Shown: positions 1 through 9,453, counted from the first letter of the stretch. The stretch: DNA of 64,000 bases from Ochrobactrum sp. BTU1 (GCA_018798825.1 CP076354.1:124001-188000), one strand, 5' to 3'. The notes: generated by a model from the sequence alone, not told the origin. Program-made: numbers and translations.

Positions 1-1045
1 CTGGCTGGCGGGTAACAGTTTTTATGGCCGCAAGCAGATTTTCCAGCCGGAGTTTCTCAACTGGCTGCATGATTTCCAGCTTCCTGAATATGATCTGCGC
101 CGGAAGGACGGCCAGTATGAACTGCATTTCCATGGTCCGTGGTCGCACACGACCATGTGGGAAATTCCAGCACTGGCCATCATCAATGAGCTTCGCTCGC
201 GTGCAGCGATGAAAAACCTCGGGCCTTTCTCGCTCGATGTTCTTTATGCCCGCGCCAAAGCCAAGATGTGGAGCAAGGTCGAGCGACTGCGCGAACTGCC
301 TGACCTCAAGATTTCAGATTTCGGCACACGTCGTCGCCATTCATTCCTGTGGCAGCGCTGGTGCGTGGAAGCACTGAAGGAAGGTATCGGCGATGCCTTT
401 ACCGGAACCAGCAATGTACTTTTGGCCATGGACAATGACCTCGAAGCGCTTGGCACCAATGCGCATGAATTGCCGATGGTGCTGGCAGCGCTTGCCAACA
501 CCGATGATGAACTGCGCACTGCACCTTATCGCGTGTTGCAGGACTGGAACCGCTATTATGGCGGCAATCTTCTCATCGTTCTGCCGGATGCCTTTGGCAC
601 GGCTGCTTTTCTGCGCAACGCACCGGATTGGGTTGCCGACTGGACCGGTTTCCGTCCAGACAGCGCCCCACCCATTGAAGGTGGCGAACGCATCATTGAA
701 TGGTGGAAATCGCGCGGCAAAGATCCGCGTGAAAAGCTACTGATTTTCTCGGATGCGCTCGACGTCGATACGATTGAGGAAACCTATCGCCATTTTGAAG
801 GCCGCGTCCGCATGAGCTTTGGCTGGGGCACGAACCTCACCAATGACTTTGCCGGTTGCGCGCCGACAACGATCCATGGCCTCAAGGCAATATCGCTCGT
901 TTGTAAGGTGATTGACGCCAACGGACGCCCGGCGGTTAAACTTTCGGACAATCCGCAAAAGGCAACCGGAGATCCAAAAGAAGTCGAGCGTTATCTGAAA
1001 TTCTTCGGAAACGAAGAGCGGGTGGAGCAGCTCGTTCGCGTGTAA
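1..1045 (+). CDS. pncB: Nicotinate phosphoribosyltransferase, 5'-truncated by the window edge
   Basis: The open frame runs in from base 2 with no start, so the N-terminal part lies outside the window. The product converts nicotinate and PRPP to nicotinate mononucleotide, the entry step of NAD salvage (Preiss-Handler pathway), in the cytosol. Visible family sequence includes [20 protein letters not shown] near the left edge, [10 protein letters not shown], the phosphate-loop-like [12 protein letters not shown], and a C-terminus matching bacterial PncB. An internal ATG at 155 lies within the conserved region and is not the start. A 10-bp perfect stem spans the stop codon and probably forms the terminator. 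Family assignment is firm. Confidence 0.95.
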   Translation, partial: WLAGNSFYGRKQIFQPEFLNWLHDFQLPEYDLRRKDGQYELHFHGPWSHTTMWEIPALAIINELRSRAAMKNLGPFSLDVLYARAKAKMWSKVERLRELPDLKISDFGTRRRHSFLWQRWCVEALKEGIGDAFTGTSNVLLAMDNDLEALGTNAHELPMVLAALANTDDELRTAPYRVLQDWNRYYGGNLLIVLPDAFGTAAFLRNAPDWVADWTGFRPDSAPPIEGGERIIEWWKSRGKDPREKLLIFSDALDVDTIEETYRHFEGRVRMSFGWGTNLTNDFAGCAPTTIHGLKAISLVCKVIDANGRPAVKLSDNPQKATGDPKEVERYLKFFGNEERVEQLVRV

Positions 1046-1053
1046 CGAGCTGC
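1027..1053 (+). terminator. Hairpin spanning the pncB stop codon
   Basis: GCAGCTCGTT (1027-1036) pairs perfectly with AACGAGCTGC (1044-1053) across a 7-nt loop. The TAA stop of pncB (1043-1045) begins at the edge of the 3' arm. No strong U-tract follows, so termination here is an inference. The convergent PhzF gene ends only 8 bases further on. Confidence 0.45.
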
Positions 1054-1060
1054 GGTTTCA

Positions 1061-1891
1061 CTATTCCATCAGGCGTGCTGTACCCGAAAGGCGGATTGAG
1101 CCGCCGCGTTCATTTCCGATATCTGCGCGCAGATGCGATGGCGAACCCATATCCTCGCCCTGAATGACTTCAATAGAGCCACCATGCGGCCAGCCGAGAT
1201 CGCGTAAATAAGCCGCGAAAGCGGCAGTTGAAGCACCCGTTGCCGGGTCTTCATAAACCCCGCCCGAGGCAAAAGGATTGCGGCTGTGGAAGCGCGTCGG
1301 CGTTTCGGAATTGATCAGCAGGATTGTCGTCCAGCCCTGACGGTTCATCAGCACGCGACCGCGCGAAAGATCGTAATGCATCGAGGCGAGCTTTTCGCGT
1401 GAGCGCAAAGGCAGCACGATGTGGTCGGCTCCGGCATGGATCAGCGCCGGCGCAATGCCCGGCGCAAGATCATCCTTCTCATAATTGAAAAGGGCCAGTG
1501 CCTGCTCGATTTCGACTTCCGTGGCAGCCCTGTTGCGCGTACCCGGCGATTGCAGGCTGGCGGCAAACAGCTCGCCTTCCTTGCGGCCTTCGACGCTGAT
1601 TTCGGCGTGGTTAAGCTTTAAGGAAAAGCGTCCGTCACCCTCGCGCATGGCGAGCGCTGCACCCAGTGCAATCGTGGCATGGCCGCAGAAGGGTATTTCT
1701 GTTTCAGGCGCAAAATAGCGCACACGCCAGTTACCGGCTTCGGGCATGGCAAAGGCCGTTTCCGAAAAGCCAACATCCTTGGCAATTTTTTGCATTTCCT
1801 CGGCTGAGGGAAGTTTTTCAGAAATCAGGACACCGGCAGGATTGCCGCCCTGATTGCCTTGCGAGAAGGCTGCTATGCGCAAGACGTCCAA
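1061..1891 (-). CDS. PhzF-family isomerase/epimerase-like protein
   Basis: 276 residues, a normal length for the PhzF / diaminopimelate-epimerase-fold family. Visible motifs are the N-terminal GNPAGV, the GFSETAFAMP segment carrying the glutamate that acts as general acid/base in PhzF, PFCGHATIALG, and C-terminal DPATGASTAAFAAYL. These are hallmarks of the two-domain fold. The start is TTG (minus strand), with AAGGA seven bases upstream. There is no phenazine gene nearby, so the substrate is unknown and a housekeeping isomerase role is more likely than antibiotic synthesis. It converges on pncB. Confidence 0.85.
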   Translation of the reverse strand: MDVLRIAAFSQGNQGGNPAGVLISEKLPSAEEMQKIAKDVGFSETAFAMPEAGNWRVRYFAPETEIPFCGHATIALGAALAMREGDGRFSLKLNHAEISVEGRKEGELFAASLQSPGTRNRAATEVEIEQALALFNYEKDDLAPGIAPALIHAGADHIVLPLRSREKLASMHYDLSRGRVLMNRQGWTTILLINSETPTRFHSRNPFASGGVYEDPATGASTAAFAAYLRDLGWPHGGSIEVIQGEDMGSPSHLRADIGNERGGSIRLSGTARLME

Positions 1892-1998
1892 TGAATTGTC
1901 CTTCGCCTATATTCGATTCGCTCCCGCCCCTGTCCAATAGAAGACGCTAAATGCGTCCGGTCAAGGGCAGGGGAGCCTTGAGTTGTTTCCTTGCCCGG

Positions 1999-2727
1999 CT
2001 ATTTATTTGCCGAGACGATGAGTAGCATCGGTCTTTCCAGCTCGTCTACTAATGCGGGCCAGGCTGCGATCTGCTCTTCGCTCGGGCGCCATTCTTCAAG
2101 GTTGGCGATTGCAAAGCCAGCCTTTATCAAGGCATTGACGGTCGTGCTAAGGCGACGGTGATATTTAATGACGCCATCAGCAAGCCAATCCGTGCGCCGT
2201 TCACCTTCAACGGCATAGTGATCGATGGGCCAGTGTTTCTGCCCATTTTCGCCTTCCATCCAACCGGGTTTAGCGGGTGCCATGAAAATCGGATGTTCTA
2301 TTGTGAAAATGAATTGGCCGTTTGCACGCAAGGCGCGGCTGATCGTGGTCAGGAGACGCGGAAAATCCCGGATATAGTGAAAGGCCAGCGAGCTATAAAC
2401 AAGATCGAAACGGCCTTCCGGCAGTTCCAAAGCTTCCATATCCGCCTGCACGTAGCGGATAGCCTCGTCTCGCGTTTCCTTGCGCGCACGTTCAAGCATA
2501 TTCTCTGAAAGATCATATCCGGTGACAGACGCGGCACCCTGTTCACGGGCAAAACGTGAAAACCAGCCGAAGCCACAGCCGAGATCGGCAATGTCCAGGC
2601 CATTAAGATCTGGCAGGATTGATCGCACATAGGGCCATTCGGGCGCGCCATCCAGACCATACACAGAGCGCGGCAGCTCGCTATAGGCGGTGAAAAAGTC
2701 CGCACGATCATAAATGTTCTGAGCCAT
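1999..2727 (-). CDS. Class I SAM-dependent methyltransferase
   Basis: 242 residues. The SAM-binding motif I reads DIADLGCGFGWFSRFA, followed by the acidic strand-2 end (TGYDLSENML), the ADMEAL motif and YSSLAFHYI. This is the methyltransferase_11 type fold. The N-terminal MAQNIYDRADFFTAYSELPR resembles proteins of this family found widely in proteobacteria. The start ATG follows a GGAAGG ribosome-binding site. The methyl acceptor cannot be inferred. It stands alone between PhzF and the sugar kinase on the same strand. Confidence 0.85.
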   Translation of the reverse strand: MAQNIYDRADFFTAYSELPRSVYGLDGAPEWPYVRSILPDLNGLDIADLGCGFGWFSRFAREQGAASVTGYDLSENMLERARKETRDEAIRYVQADMEALELPEGRFDLVYSSLAFHYIRDFPRLLTTISRALRANGQFIFTIEHPIFMAPAKPGWMEGENGQKHWPIDHYAVEGERRTDWLADGVIKYHRRLSTTVNALIKAGFAIANLEEWRPSEEQIAAWPALVDELERPMLLIVSANK

Positions 2728-2778
2728 GTTGTGCCTTCCTGTTATGGAAATGCAGAATCGGCCCCTAACATCGGGAAA

Positions 2779-3705
2779 TCAATCCCGCATTTCCGCCGCC
2801 CACGGTGGATTGGCACCTGCGCGAGAAACCGTAACCGCGGCTGCTCGCACACCAAGCGCAACGGCTGCATGAATCTGATCTTCGTCGAGTTTTGCGATTG
2901 CTTGCTTGTTCAACAAGCCCTGATCGTTGAGGCTTGCGAGAATACCCGCATTGACCGTGTCGCCAGCGCCAACCGTATCCACCACATCCACTTTAACGCC
3001 GGGCACGCGAACAGTCGCGTTTGCCGTGTAGGCATCCGCACCATGGGCACCTTTGGTGATGACGATCAGTTTGGGCCCAAGCTCAAGCCAACGCGACGCA
3101 ATCTCGTCATGGCTGCCTTTTTCGCCAAACCAGTCGAGATCTTCATCCGAAAGCTTCACGATATCGGAAAGGGCAATCATTCGTTTCATGCGAGCAAGAT
3201 GCTTTTCACGGTCCGTGATAAAGCCGGAGCGGATATTCGGATCGAGGAACATCACACGGTTCTTGGCTTCCCGCGTCATCAGCGCTTCATAAACGCTGCC
3301 GCACGGCTCTGAAATCAGACTGATACAGCCGAACAGCATGGCGTTGATATTGTCGTCGATCAGCGGGATGTCGCCCTCGGAAAGCATCCGCAGCGCCGTG
3401 TTTTCATCATAAAAGGCGTAGCGGGCCTGTCCGTCCACCAGTCGTACGAAAGCGAGTGTCGTCGGACGGTCTGAAATGGCGGAATAGGAATAATCAACGT
3501 TGGAGCGCGCAAGCGTGTCGCGCAGCACTTCACCGAAAAAATCCGACGAAAGCCCGGAAAAGAAACCCGTCGGGACATTCAATCGACCGAGCGCGATGGC
3601 TGAGTTGAAAACAGAGCCACCCGCGAGTGGTAAAAAGGCTGTCTCTCCCGCCGCAGTTTCGCGTGGCAGCATGTCAATCAGGGCTTCACCGCAGCATAGG
3701 ATCAT
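2779..3705 (-). CDS. PfkB-family carbohydrate kinase (fructokinase-like)
   Basis: 308 residues, standard for the ribokinase/PfkB family. It begins MILCCGEALIDMLP, with the PfkB N-terminal signature GGSVFNSAIALGRL and the C-terminal anion-hole/catalytic motif DTVGAGDTVNAGIL containing the catalytic Asp. The order and spacing match bacterial fructokinases (ATP + fructose to fructose-6-phosphate). No sugar transporter is adjacent, so fructose specificity is inferred from overall resemblance only. It lies downstream of the SDR gene, separated from it by a terminator hairpin. Confidence 0.8.
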   Translation of the reverse strand: MILCCGEALIDMLPRETAAGETAFLPLAGGSVFNSAIALGRLNVPTGFFSGLSSDFFGEVLRDTLARSNVDYSYSAISDRPTTLAFVRLVDGQARYAFYDENTALRMLSEGDIPLIDDNINAMLFGCISLISEPCGSVYEALMTREAKNRVMFLDPNIRSGFITDREKHLARMKRMIALSDIVKLSDEDLDWFGEKGSHDEIASRWLELGPKLIVITKGAHGADAYTANATVRVPGVKVDVVDTVGAGDTVNAGILASLNDQGLLNKQAIAKLDEDQIHAAVALGVRAAAVTVSRAGANPPWAAEMRD

Positions 3706-3747
3706 GGGTCAACTCAGCTGTTAAATCGATTGAAGAGAAAATAAGCA

Positions 3748-3781
3748 CAAAAGCGCGGTGTTATTCAACGCCGCGCTTTTG
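3748..3781 (-). terminator. Rho-independent terminator of the SDR gene
   Basis: CAAAAGCGCGG and CCGCGCTTTTG form an 11-bp perfect stem around a 12-nt loop, nine bases past the stop of the minus-strand SDR gene and upstream of the sugar-kinase start. The arms carry A/T runs, so the hairpin can work in either direction. Confidence 0.75.
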
Positions 3782-3789
3782 AAAAATCA

Positions 3790-4581
3790 TCAGACGTGCT
3801 GGCCGCCATTGATATGGATTTCCGATCCTGTCACATAAGACGAGGCTTCGGAGCAAAGATAGTAGATTGTCTCGGCCACTTCTGACGTCTTGCCAAGACG
3901 ACGCATCGGCAATTGTTCGACAAGTTTATCCGTACCGGGTGATAGAATGGCGGTATCGATCTCACCCGGAGCAATCGCATTGACGCGAATGCCATGCGGA
4001 CCGAAATCCGACGCCATTTCACGCGTGAGCGCTGCAAGAGCTGCCTTCGAGGTCGCATAAGCCGTGCCAGCAAAAGGATGAACGCGACTTCCGGCAATCG
4101 ACGTCACGTTGACCACCGAGCCTTGCGCAGCTTCAAGCTCCTTGAACAGGCCACGCGCCAGCATGATGGGCGCCATGAAGTTCACCTGAAACACGTCGCG
4201 CCACACAGCCATCGGCGTTTCAATCGAGTTCAGGCGCTTTCCACCCTCTGCCTTTGGCGAAATACCTGCATTGTTGACGAGCGCGTGCAGCTTGCTGCCA
4301 TTGGCCTCAAGGCGGCGGCGGATTTCAGCAATGGCTTTGCCCACGTCTTCCTGATCGGCAAGGTCAACCTTGATGTGATCTTCCGGTCCCGCTGGCCATG
4401 GACAATTCTCAGCGAAATCCTGACGCGAGCAGGTGATGACGCGCCAGCCAGCGCGCGAAAAACGTTTGACCGTCGCATGACCAATGCCACGGCTTGCCCC
4501 TGTCAGAACAAGGGTTTTACGTTCCGCATCTGCCTTGGGAGTATCAGACCGGGACGTATCGGTTGGGGAAACTGTAGACAT
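3790..4581 (-). CDS. Short-chain dehydrogenase/reductase (SDR)
   Basis: 263 residues, a classical SDR. The Rossmann glycine motif is TGASRGIGHATV, followed by NNAGIS, a catalytic Ser in NVTSIAGS, and the YATSK pair of catalytic Tyr and Lys. The C-terminus (SEIHINGGQHV) is typical of SDRs. The first ~20 residues, rich in Ser/Thr/Asp, precede the fold and may be dispensable. The start ATG has a GAGG site a few bases upstream. It uses NAD(P)H; the substrate is unknown. Confidence 0.85.
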   Translation of the reverse strand: MSTVSPTDTSRSDTPKADAERKTLVLTGASRGIGHATVKRFSRAGWRVITCSRQDFAENCPWPAGPEDHIKVDLADQEDVGKAIAEIRRRLEANGSKLHALVNNAGISPKAEGGKRLNSIETPMAVWRDVFQVNFMAPIMLARGLFKELEAAQGSVVNVTSIAGSRVHPFAGTAYATSKAALAALTREMASDFGPHGIRVNAIAPGEIDTAILSPGTDKLVEQLPMRRLGKTSEVAETIYYLCSEASSYVTGSEIHINGGQHV

Positions 4582-4703
4582 GACAACCTCACTCTCAATC
4601 TTTGAATAGACTAAGCCGCTCAGGATTTCGAGCGGATTTAAACAATCAGACTGTCGGCTGCTTCACTTGATCGCGATGAGGGCCGGTTACAGTTAAGCCG
4701 GCC

Positions 4704-4811
4704 CTACAGCATAATTCCTTAAACCTGGATCAGTTTAAGGTAAAATTATGCTGTAAATATAAAGTTTTAGAGCGACCATTGTGCGCCCGGAAGGGCGCAC
4801 GGCTCTCTAAG
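4704..4811. repeat. Two-hairpin palindromic repeat, copy 1 (Bru-RS-like)
   Basis: About 107 bp. The first hairpin has TACAGCATAATT and CCTTAAAC paired with GTTTAAGG and AATTATGCTGTA, with a 3-nt bulge. A linker (AAATATAAAG) leads to a second hairpin with TTAGAGCG at one foot, CTCTCTAA at the other, and GTGCGCCC/GGGCGCAC near the tip. The same unit recurs at 54492-54598. Architecture and length resemble the roughly 103-105 bp Bru-RS palindromes known from Brucella; identity with them is not proven here. It sits just downstream of the PBP gene and may end its transcript. Confidence 0.8.
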
Positions 4812-4817
4812 AATATA

Positions 4818-7100
4818 CTACTGCGAATTGCCCATGATGATATCGAGAAGCGTGGTTGAATCACGGTTCTGTTGTGGCTGCTGTCCGCCAACATCGCCCG
4901 GAGGCAATGGTGCGCCATTGTCATTGACCGGATAATTGGCCGGTGTGCCGGGCTGCTGACCTTGCTGAACCGTGTTTCGGGCAGGGGAGTCGGGTGCTGG
5001 TGGCCAATAGCCATCATCGCCATTGCCAGCCATTGGCTGGTCGCCATAGCCACCCTGCGGAATCATACCCGGTTCATATGGGTTGTTCGGATCGATGCCG
5101 TCGCTGCCACCCGGTACGATGTTCTGAATGTCGTAATGGCCGGGCAGTTCTGCAACAGGCACGCCCTTATGGGCTTCCTTCATAAAGGTTTTCCATGCGG
5201 CGACAGGCAATGTCGAGCCGAAGACGCGCTTCATGCCCTTGCCGTCATCATTGCCGAACCAGACACCTGTGGTGAGATTGGCGGTATAGCCGACAAACCA
5301 AGCATCGCGGAAATTCTGGCTTGTCCCGGTTTTGCCTGCAGCTGGCCAGCCGAAAGCTGCGCGTTTTGCGGTGCCATCTTCCACTGTCTTGCGCAGCATT
5401 GCATTCATCATGCCGACATTGCGCTCATCAATCACACGCGGGCCGACGCCATCCTGTCTTTGATAGAGAACCTTACCTTCCGAATCCGTGATCTTGGTGA
5501 TGAAATAGACCGGCGCACGATAGCCACCATTGGCGAACGGCACATAGGCATCGGCCAGCTCAAGCAAAGAGACTTCCGAAGTACCGAGTGCGAGCGAGGC
5601 ATTGGGTTCGAGCTTCGACAGCACGCCGAGGCGATGGGCAGTGTCGATCACGGTCTGTGGGCCGACTTCCATCACGAGCTGTGCTGAAACGGAATTAAGC
5701 GAGTGGGACAATGCGGTCGCCAGTGTCACTTCGCCCATATATTTGCCGTTGTCGTTGCTCGGCGTCCATTTACCAATACGCACTGGCGCATCATTGCGCA
5801 CGGAATCCGGTGTGCGGCCCTGCTCCAGAGCGGTTAGATAGACGAAAGGCTTGAAGGAAGAGGCGGGCTGACGACGCGCATCGGTAACGCGGTCGAACTG
5901 GCTGGCGGCATAATCATAGCCACCAACCAATGCGCGCACTGCACCCGTACCATCGATGGAAACGAGCGCTCCCTGGCTCACATTCATCTTCTTGCCGTTT
6001 GCAGTAATTTGATCCTTGATTGCTTCTTCACCGGCGCGTTGCAGATTGAGATCAACGGTGGTTTCAACGGTGATGTCGGTTTTAGTCTCGCCGATGAGCG
6101 CTGGAATTTCGGCTACAACGCGGTCGGCAAAATAGTTTTCAGAACCCTGCCAGTAAGAGGCGGCGCGCGCCAGTGGCTCGCTTTCCGCAATTGCCACCTG
6201 ACGGTCATCGATCATGCCTTCTTCACGCATGGCACCAAGCACAAGCTTGGCACGAGCGCTTGCTGCTTCCGGGTCGCGTGCGGGCGAGAGGCGTGAAGGC
6301 GCCTTGAGAAGACCGGCAAGGGTTGCCGCTTCCATTAGATTTACGTCCTTGGCGGACTTTCCGAAATAGCGGCGTGACGCAGCATCGACGCCATAGGCTC
6401 CAGAACCGAGATAAACCCGGTTCAGATACATCTCCAAGATCTGCTCTTTGGTATATTTATGCTCAAGCCAGAGAGCGAGCATCACTTCCTGCACCTTACG
6501 TTCCAGTGTGCGGTCCGGTGAAAGGAACAGGTTCTTGGCAAGCTGCTGGGTCAGTGTCGAGCCACCCTGAACCGCGCGGCCGGAGGTCACGTTGGTTACA
6601 ATTGCACGCGCCAGACCGATTGGATCGATACCGAAATGTGACATGAAACGGCGATCTTCGATCGCCATGACGGCTTGCGGAATAAATGGCGACATTTCAT
6701 GCAGGCCGACGGCTTCACCGCCGGTGGTGCCACGATTGGCAATCAGATTGCCTCCGACATCAACGATACGCACATTCGGCGGACGATCCGGAATAGTCCA
6801 GTCGGTTGTCGGTGGCATCTTGGCCGCAAAATAGACAAGCATACCGGCGAATGCGATGCCACCCCATAGGCCGAGCACCAGACACCAGTAGAAAGCGCGG
6901 CGAACAAAGCCGAAAAAGCCGCCACGCTTTTTTGGCTTGCGGCTTGACCCGCGTGGTTCGCGATCTTTCGATGGCTTGCTTTTCCGTTGCGGGCGGGCCA
7001 TGCGCTCCTCCTCGTCGACGCGAAACACGTCCTCTTCCTTTTCCTCCGGCTTGCCGAAGGAAGGTTCGATGCGTCCGTTTCTGCCGTCTCGCGATGCCAT
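4818..7100 (-). CDS. Class A penicillin-binding protein (PBP1A family): glycosyltransferase and transpeptidase
   Basis: 760 residues. A basic, charged cytoplasmic N-terminus (residues 1-65) is followed by one membrane helix (about 68-93). The GT51 glycosyltransferase domain is marked by AIEDRRFMSHFGID, with the catalytic Glu, and QGGSTLTQQLAKNLFL. The transpeptidase domain has the SxxK motif (SSFKPF), SxN (SLNS) and KTGTS. It polymerises lipid II and crosslinks peptidoglycan in the periplasm. The last ~90 residues are a Pro/Gly/Gln-rich low-complexity tail. The gene is monocistronic and divergent from nothing close; it is followed by a palindromic repeat. Confidence 0.93.
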   Translation of the reverse strand: MASRDGRNGRIEPSFGKPEEKEEDVFRVDEEERMARPQRKSKPSKDREPRGSSRKPKKRGGFFGFVRRAFYWCLVLGLWGGIAFAGMLVYFAAKMPPTTDWTIPDRPPNVRIVDVGGNLIANRGTTGGEAVGLHEMSPFIPQAVMAIEDRRFMSHFGIDPIGLARAIVTNVTSGRAVQGGSTLTQQLAKNLFLSPDRTLERKVQEVMLALWLEHKYTKEQILEMYLNRVYLGSGAYGVDAASRRYFGKSAKDVNLMEAATLAGLLKAPSRLSPARDPEAASARAKLVLGAMREEGMIDDRQVAIAESEPLARAASYWQGSENYFADRVVAEIPALIGETKTDITVETTVDLNLQRAGEEAIKDQITANGKKMNVSQGALVSIDGTGAVRALVGGYDYAASQFDRVTDARRQPASSFKPFVYLTALEQGRTPDSVRNDAPVRIGKWTPSNDNGKYMGEVTLATALSHSLNSVSAQLVMEVGPQTVIDTAHRLGVLSKLEPNASLALGTSEVSLLELADAYVPFANGGYRAPVYFITKITDSEGKVLYQRQDGVGPRVIDERNVGMMNAMLRKTVEDGTAKRAAFGWPAAGKTGTSQNFRDAWFVGYTANLTTGVWFGNDDGKGMKRVFGSTLPVAAWKTFMKEAHKGVPVAELPGHYDIQNIVPGGSDGIDPNNPYEPGMIPQGGYGDQPMAGNGDDGYWPPAPDSPARNTVQQGQQPGTPANYPVNDNGAPLPPGDVGGQQPQQNRDSTTLLDIIMGNSQ

Positions 7101-7266
7101 ATCGTTCTTGATCCGCCCACCTGTTCGTCGGGTACTGGTTTGTAACCCGCTTAAATCATCAACCCGTATATATCGAGGACGTTTATCGCCTGAAGGGTAA
7201 ATGCGGCAGTTTAAAGGGGGGTAAATTTGTCATTAACAAAAAAGCACTGAATTGAGCGCAAAAAGA

Positions 7267-7291
7267 AAAGGCCCCGCATTGCGGAGCCTTT
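7267..7291 (-). terminator. Terminator of the Omp25-family gene
   Basis: On the minus strand an 11-bp stem (one mismatch) with a 3-nt loop is followed by CTTTTCTTTTT, a good U-rich tail. It lies about 30 bases past the stop of the outer membrane protein gene. Confidence 0.8.
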
Positions 7292-7319
7292 CCAGAAAAG
7301 TCGATCTGAATAAATCAGA

Positions 7320-8027
7320 TTAGAACTTGTATGCGACGCCGAGACGAACTTCGTTGGTCTTGAACTTGTCGCGAGCCGAAAATTCATAAACATCGTTGCT
7401 TGCGCTGAAATCCTTATGACCGTAATCGGTATAACGATATTCAAGACGTACAATCACGTTATCGGTGGCAGCGTAGTCAATACCAGCACCAGCGGTCCAA
7501 CCGGTAAGGGTCTTGCTCTGTGATGCTTCAAACGAGTCGCCGCCGATATTAGCTGATACGGAGTTCTTAACGCTGCCGAATGCTACACCGCCAGCAATGT
7601 AAGGCAGGAAGCGATCAACTGCATAACCTGCACGAGCACGGACAGCACCCGACCAACGAAGCTTGCTTTCCAAGCCGAAGGTATCACCGTTCAGTGCGGT
7701 TTCGGAGTAGCTATCCTTGAGGTTGTTGTAGGTTACGTCGCCGTCGATACCCAGGACAACGCTGTTGCCGAGATCAAAGTTGTAGCCTGCATAAAGACCG
7801 CCGAGGAAGCCATCTGGCTTAACCTTGATATAGGAATCAGCGTCGCTAAATTCCGACTTACCCCAGCCATAACCAATCTGGCCACCAATATATGCACCGT
7901 TCCAGGTAAAGGTCGGAGCGACGATAACCGGAGCTGGTTCTTCGGCGATGATAGCGTCAGCTGCCTTTGCGCCAGTTGCAGCAAGCAGAGCAACAGTTGA
8001 TGCGAGAAGAAGAGACTTGAGCTTCAT
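7320..8027 (-). CDS. Omp25/Omp31-family outer membrane beta-barrel protein
   Basis: 235 residues starting MKLKSLLLASTVALLAATGAKA, a Sec signal peptide with an AKA-A cleavage site. The mature part begins ADAIIAEEPAPVIVAP and shows FTWNGAYIGGQIGYGWG, GFLGGLYAGYNF, RARAGYAVDRFLPYIAGG, RLEYRYTDYG and the C-terminal aromatic RLGVAYKF, which matches the Omp25/Omp31 group of Brucella and Rhizobiales. The start at 8027 is chosen over an upstream one because GGAGG lies seven bases before it. This is an abundant 8-stranded barrel; in Brucella the family affects envelope stability and host interaction. Which paralogue it is cannot be fixed here. Confidence 0.9.
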   Translation of the reverse strand: MKLKSLLLASTVALLAATGAKAADAIIAEEPAPVIVAPTFTWNGAYIGGQIGYGWGKSEFSDADSYIKVKPDGFLGGLYAGYNFDLGNSVVLGIDGDVTYNNLKDSYSETALNGDTFGLESKLRWSGAVRARAGYAVDRFLPYIAGGVAFGSVKNSVSANIGGDSFEASQSKTLTGWTAGAGIDYAATDNVIVRLEYRYTDYGHKDFSASNDVYEFSARDKFKTNEVRLGVAYKF

Positions 8028-8268
8028 AATAAACCTCCAATGGAGAACGGGGAGTTCTAACATCTGTTGAATTTAATATAAGCCATTGCTCACAAGAGTC
8101 TGTAGCAAGAAGGCCACAGTCGCTTAATTGTCGCAAAAGTTGCGCACATAAACGTGATTGCTATGAAAAGCTGCGTATTAAGGTTATCAAAATCTTACGG
8201 CTCGCAACTGTGTTTAAAGTCGTGATATCTGATTATCGGCTGCAGCATTCCGGGGCGCAGAGAATAGA

Positions 8269-9420
8269 ATGGGTGGGGCTATGGGTGCAGGGCAGCGGAT
8301 CGATTGGGTCGATATAGCCAAGGGCATATGCATCATCTTCGTTGTCATGATGCATTCAACGCTGGGTGTTGAAAAGGCAGCAGCGGAGCAGGGCTGGATG
8401 CATTACGTCGTAGCATTCGCTAAGCCGTTCAGAATGCCCGACTTTTTCATGATATCCGGTTTGTTTCTGAGCCTCGTCATCGACAGACCATGGATGCGCT
8501 ATCTTGACCGCAAGGTCGTGCATTTCCTTTATTTCTATGTTCTTTGGCTCTCGATCCAGTTTGCATTCAAGGCACCAGCTATTGCGAGTGAGGCGGGGGC
8601 TTCCGGCGTCATCGAAGCCTATCTGATGGCTTTCATCGAGCCGTTCGGAACGCTTTGGTTCATTTATATTCTGCCAGTGTTCTTCATCGCAACGCGTCTG
8701 TTAAAGCGGGTCCCTATCGGCGTGACATTTGCAATTCTGGCGGTCTTGGAGATTTTACCAATTCACACTGGCTGGGTGATGATTGACGAGTTTTGCTCTC
8801 GATTTGTCTATTTTTTTGCGGGCTATGCTTTCGCACCTTGGATTTTTCGCATTGCCGACTGGCTGCGTCAGCGCCCCCTCGTGGGCGTAGTTGGGCTGCT
8901 GATCTGGGCGCTCATAGAATATAAGCTGGTCTTCATGCCTGTGCCGGAAAGCCTCGCATCGCTTATCACACCTGCTGGTGATCTTTTGAACGAGCGAGGA
9001 GCGGTCAGTGATCTTCCCATTGTTTCGCTCCTGCTTGGTTTGATAGGAGCGCTGGCGATTATTTCGACTTCATCGCTTCTAAGCCTGCTTTCCGGTCAAA
9101 ACTGGCTGCATCGTGGATTGAGCTGGCTCGGAGCGCATTCAATTGTCGTTTACCTGGCCTTCTTCTTGCCTATGGCGATTGCGCGCACTGTTCTTCTGAA
9201 GATCGGCTTTCTTGATGTGGGAACCGTTTCGCTGCTGACAACGGCAAGCGGTGTGATTGGCCCGGTTATTCTTTATGGGCTCATTCAATGGACTGGCTAC
9301 GGTCAGTTCCTGTTCCGGCGTCCGGCATGGGCTTATATTGATCGCGCCCCGCAGAAGAAAACGGCGGCTCAAGCGCATCCCGAAAAGTGTGAAACGGCTT
9401 TCGGGCAGGATGCGCGTTAA
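8269..9420 (+). CDS. Acyltransferase-3 family membrane protein; C-terminus encoded by a repeat
   Basis: 383 residues with about ten hydrophobic segments. The N-terminus has RIDWVDIAKGICIIFVVMMH, the family signature with the conserved His, and FFMISGLFLS follows. Such enzymes transfer acyl groups to sugars or other exported molecules in the inner membrane (OafA/WecH-like); the substrate is unknown. A second ATG at 8281, preceded by GTGGGG, is a possible start. The final 15 residues (AHPEKCETAFGQDAR) and the stop lie inside an intergenic-type palindromic repeat, so the original C-terminus may have been replaced. It converges on the RNase D-like gene. Confidence 0.8.
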   Translation: MGGAMGAGQRIDWVDIAKGICIIFVVMMHSTLGVEKAAAEQGWMHYVVAFAKPFRMPDFFMISGLFLSLVIDRPWMRYLDRKVVHFLYFYVLWLSIQFAFKAPAIASEAGASGVIEAYLMAFIEPFGTLWFIYILPVFFIATRLLKRVPIGVTFAILAVLEILPIHTGWVMIDEFCSRFVYFFAGYAFAPWIFRIADWLRQRPLVGVVGLLIWALIEYKLVFMPVPESLASLITPAGDLLNERGAVSDLPIVSLLLGLIGALAIISTSSLLSLLSGQNWLHRGLSWLGAHSIVVYLAFFLPMAIARTVLLKIGFLDVGTVSLLTTASGVIGPVILYGLIQWTGYGQFLFRRPAWAYIDRAPQKKTAAQAHPEKCETAFGQDAR

Positions 9421-9453
9421 AGAAAATGGCATGAGAGAGCTATCTCTCATGCC
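9371..9453. repeat. Two-hairpin intergenic repeat, copy R1 (degenerate), overlapping a CDS end
   Basis: AGCGCATCCCGAAAAGTGTG, then AACGGCTTTCGGG and GATGCGCG, match the first hairpin of the copies at 15.3 and 18.1 kb. A second hairpin follows: GGCATGAGAGA (9428-9438) and TCTCTCATGCC (9443-9453), perfect with a GCTA loop. The second hairpin lies between the convergent acyltransferase and RNase D-like genes and can act as a bidirectional terminator. Confidence 0.75.

Noticed and set aside
1061..1891. A phenazine biosynthesis role for the PhzF-family gene.
   Set aside because: No other phz genes are nearby, and PhzF-like proteins are common in bacteria that make no phenazine.
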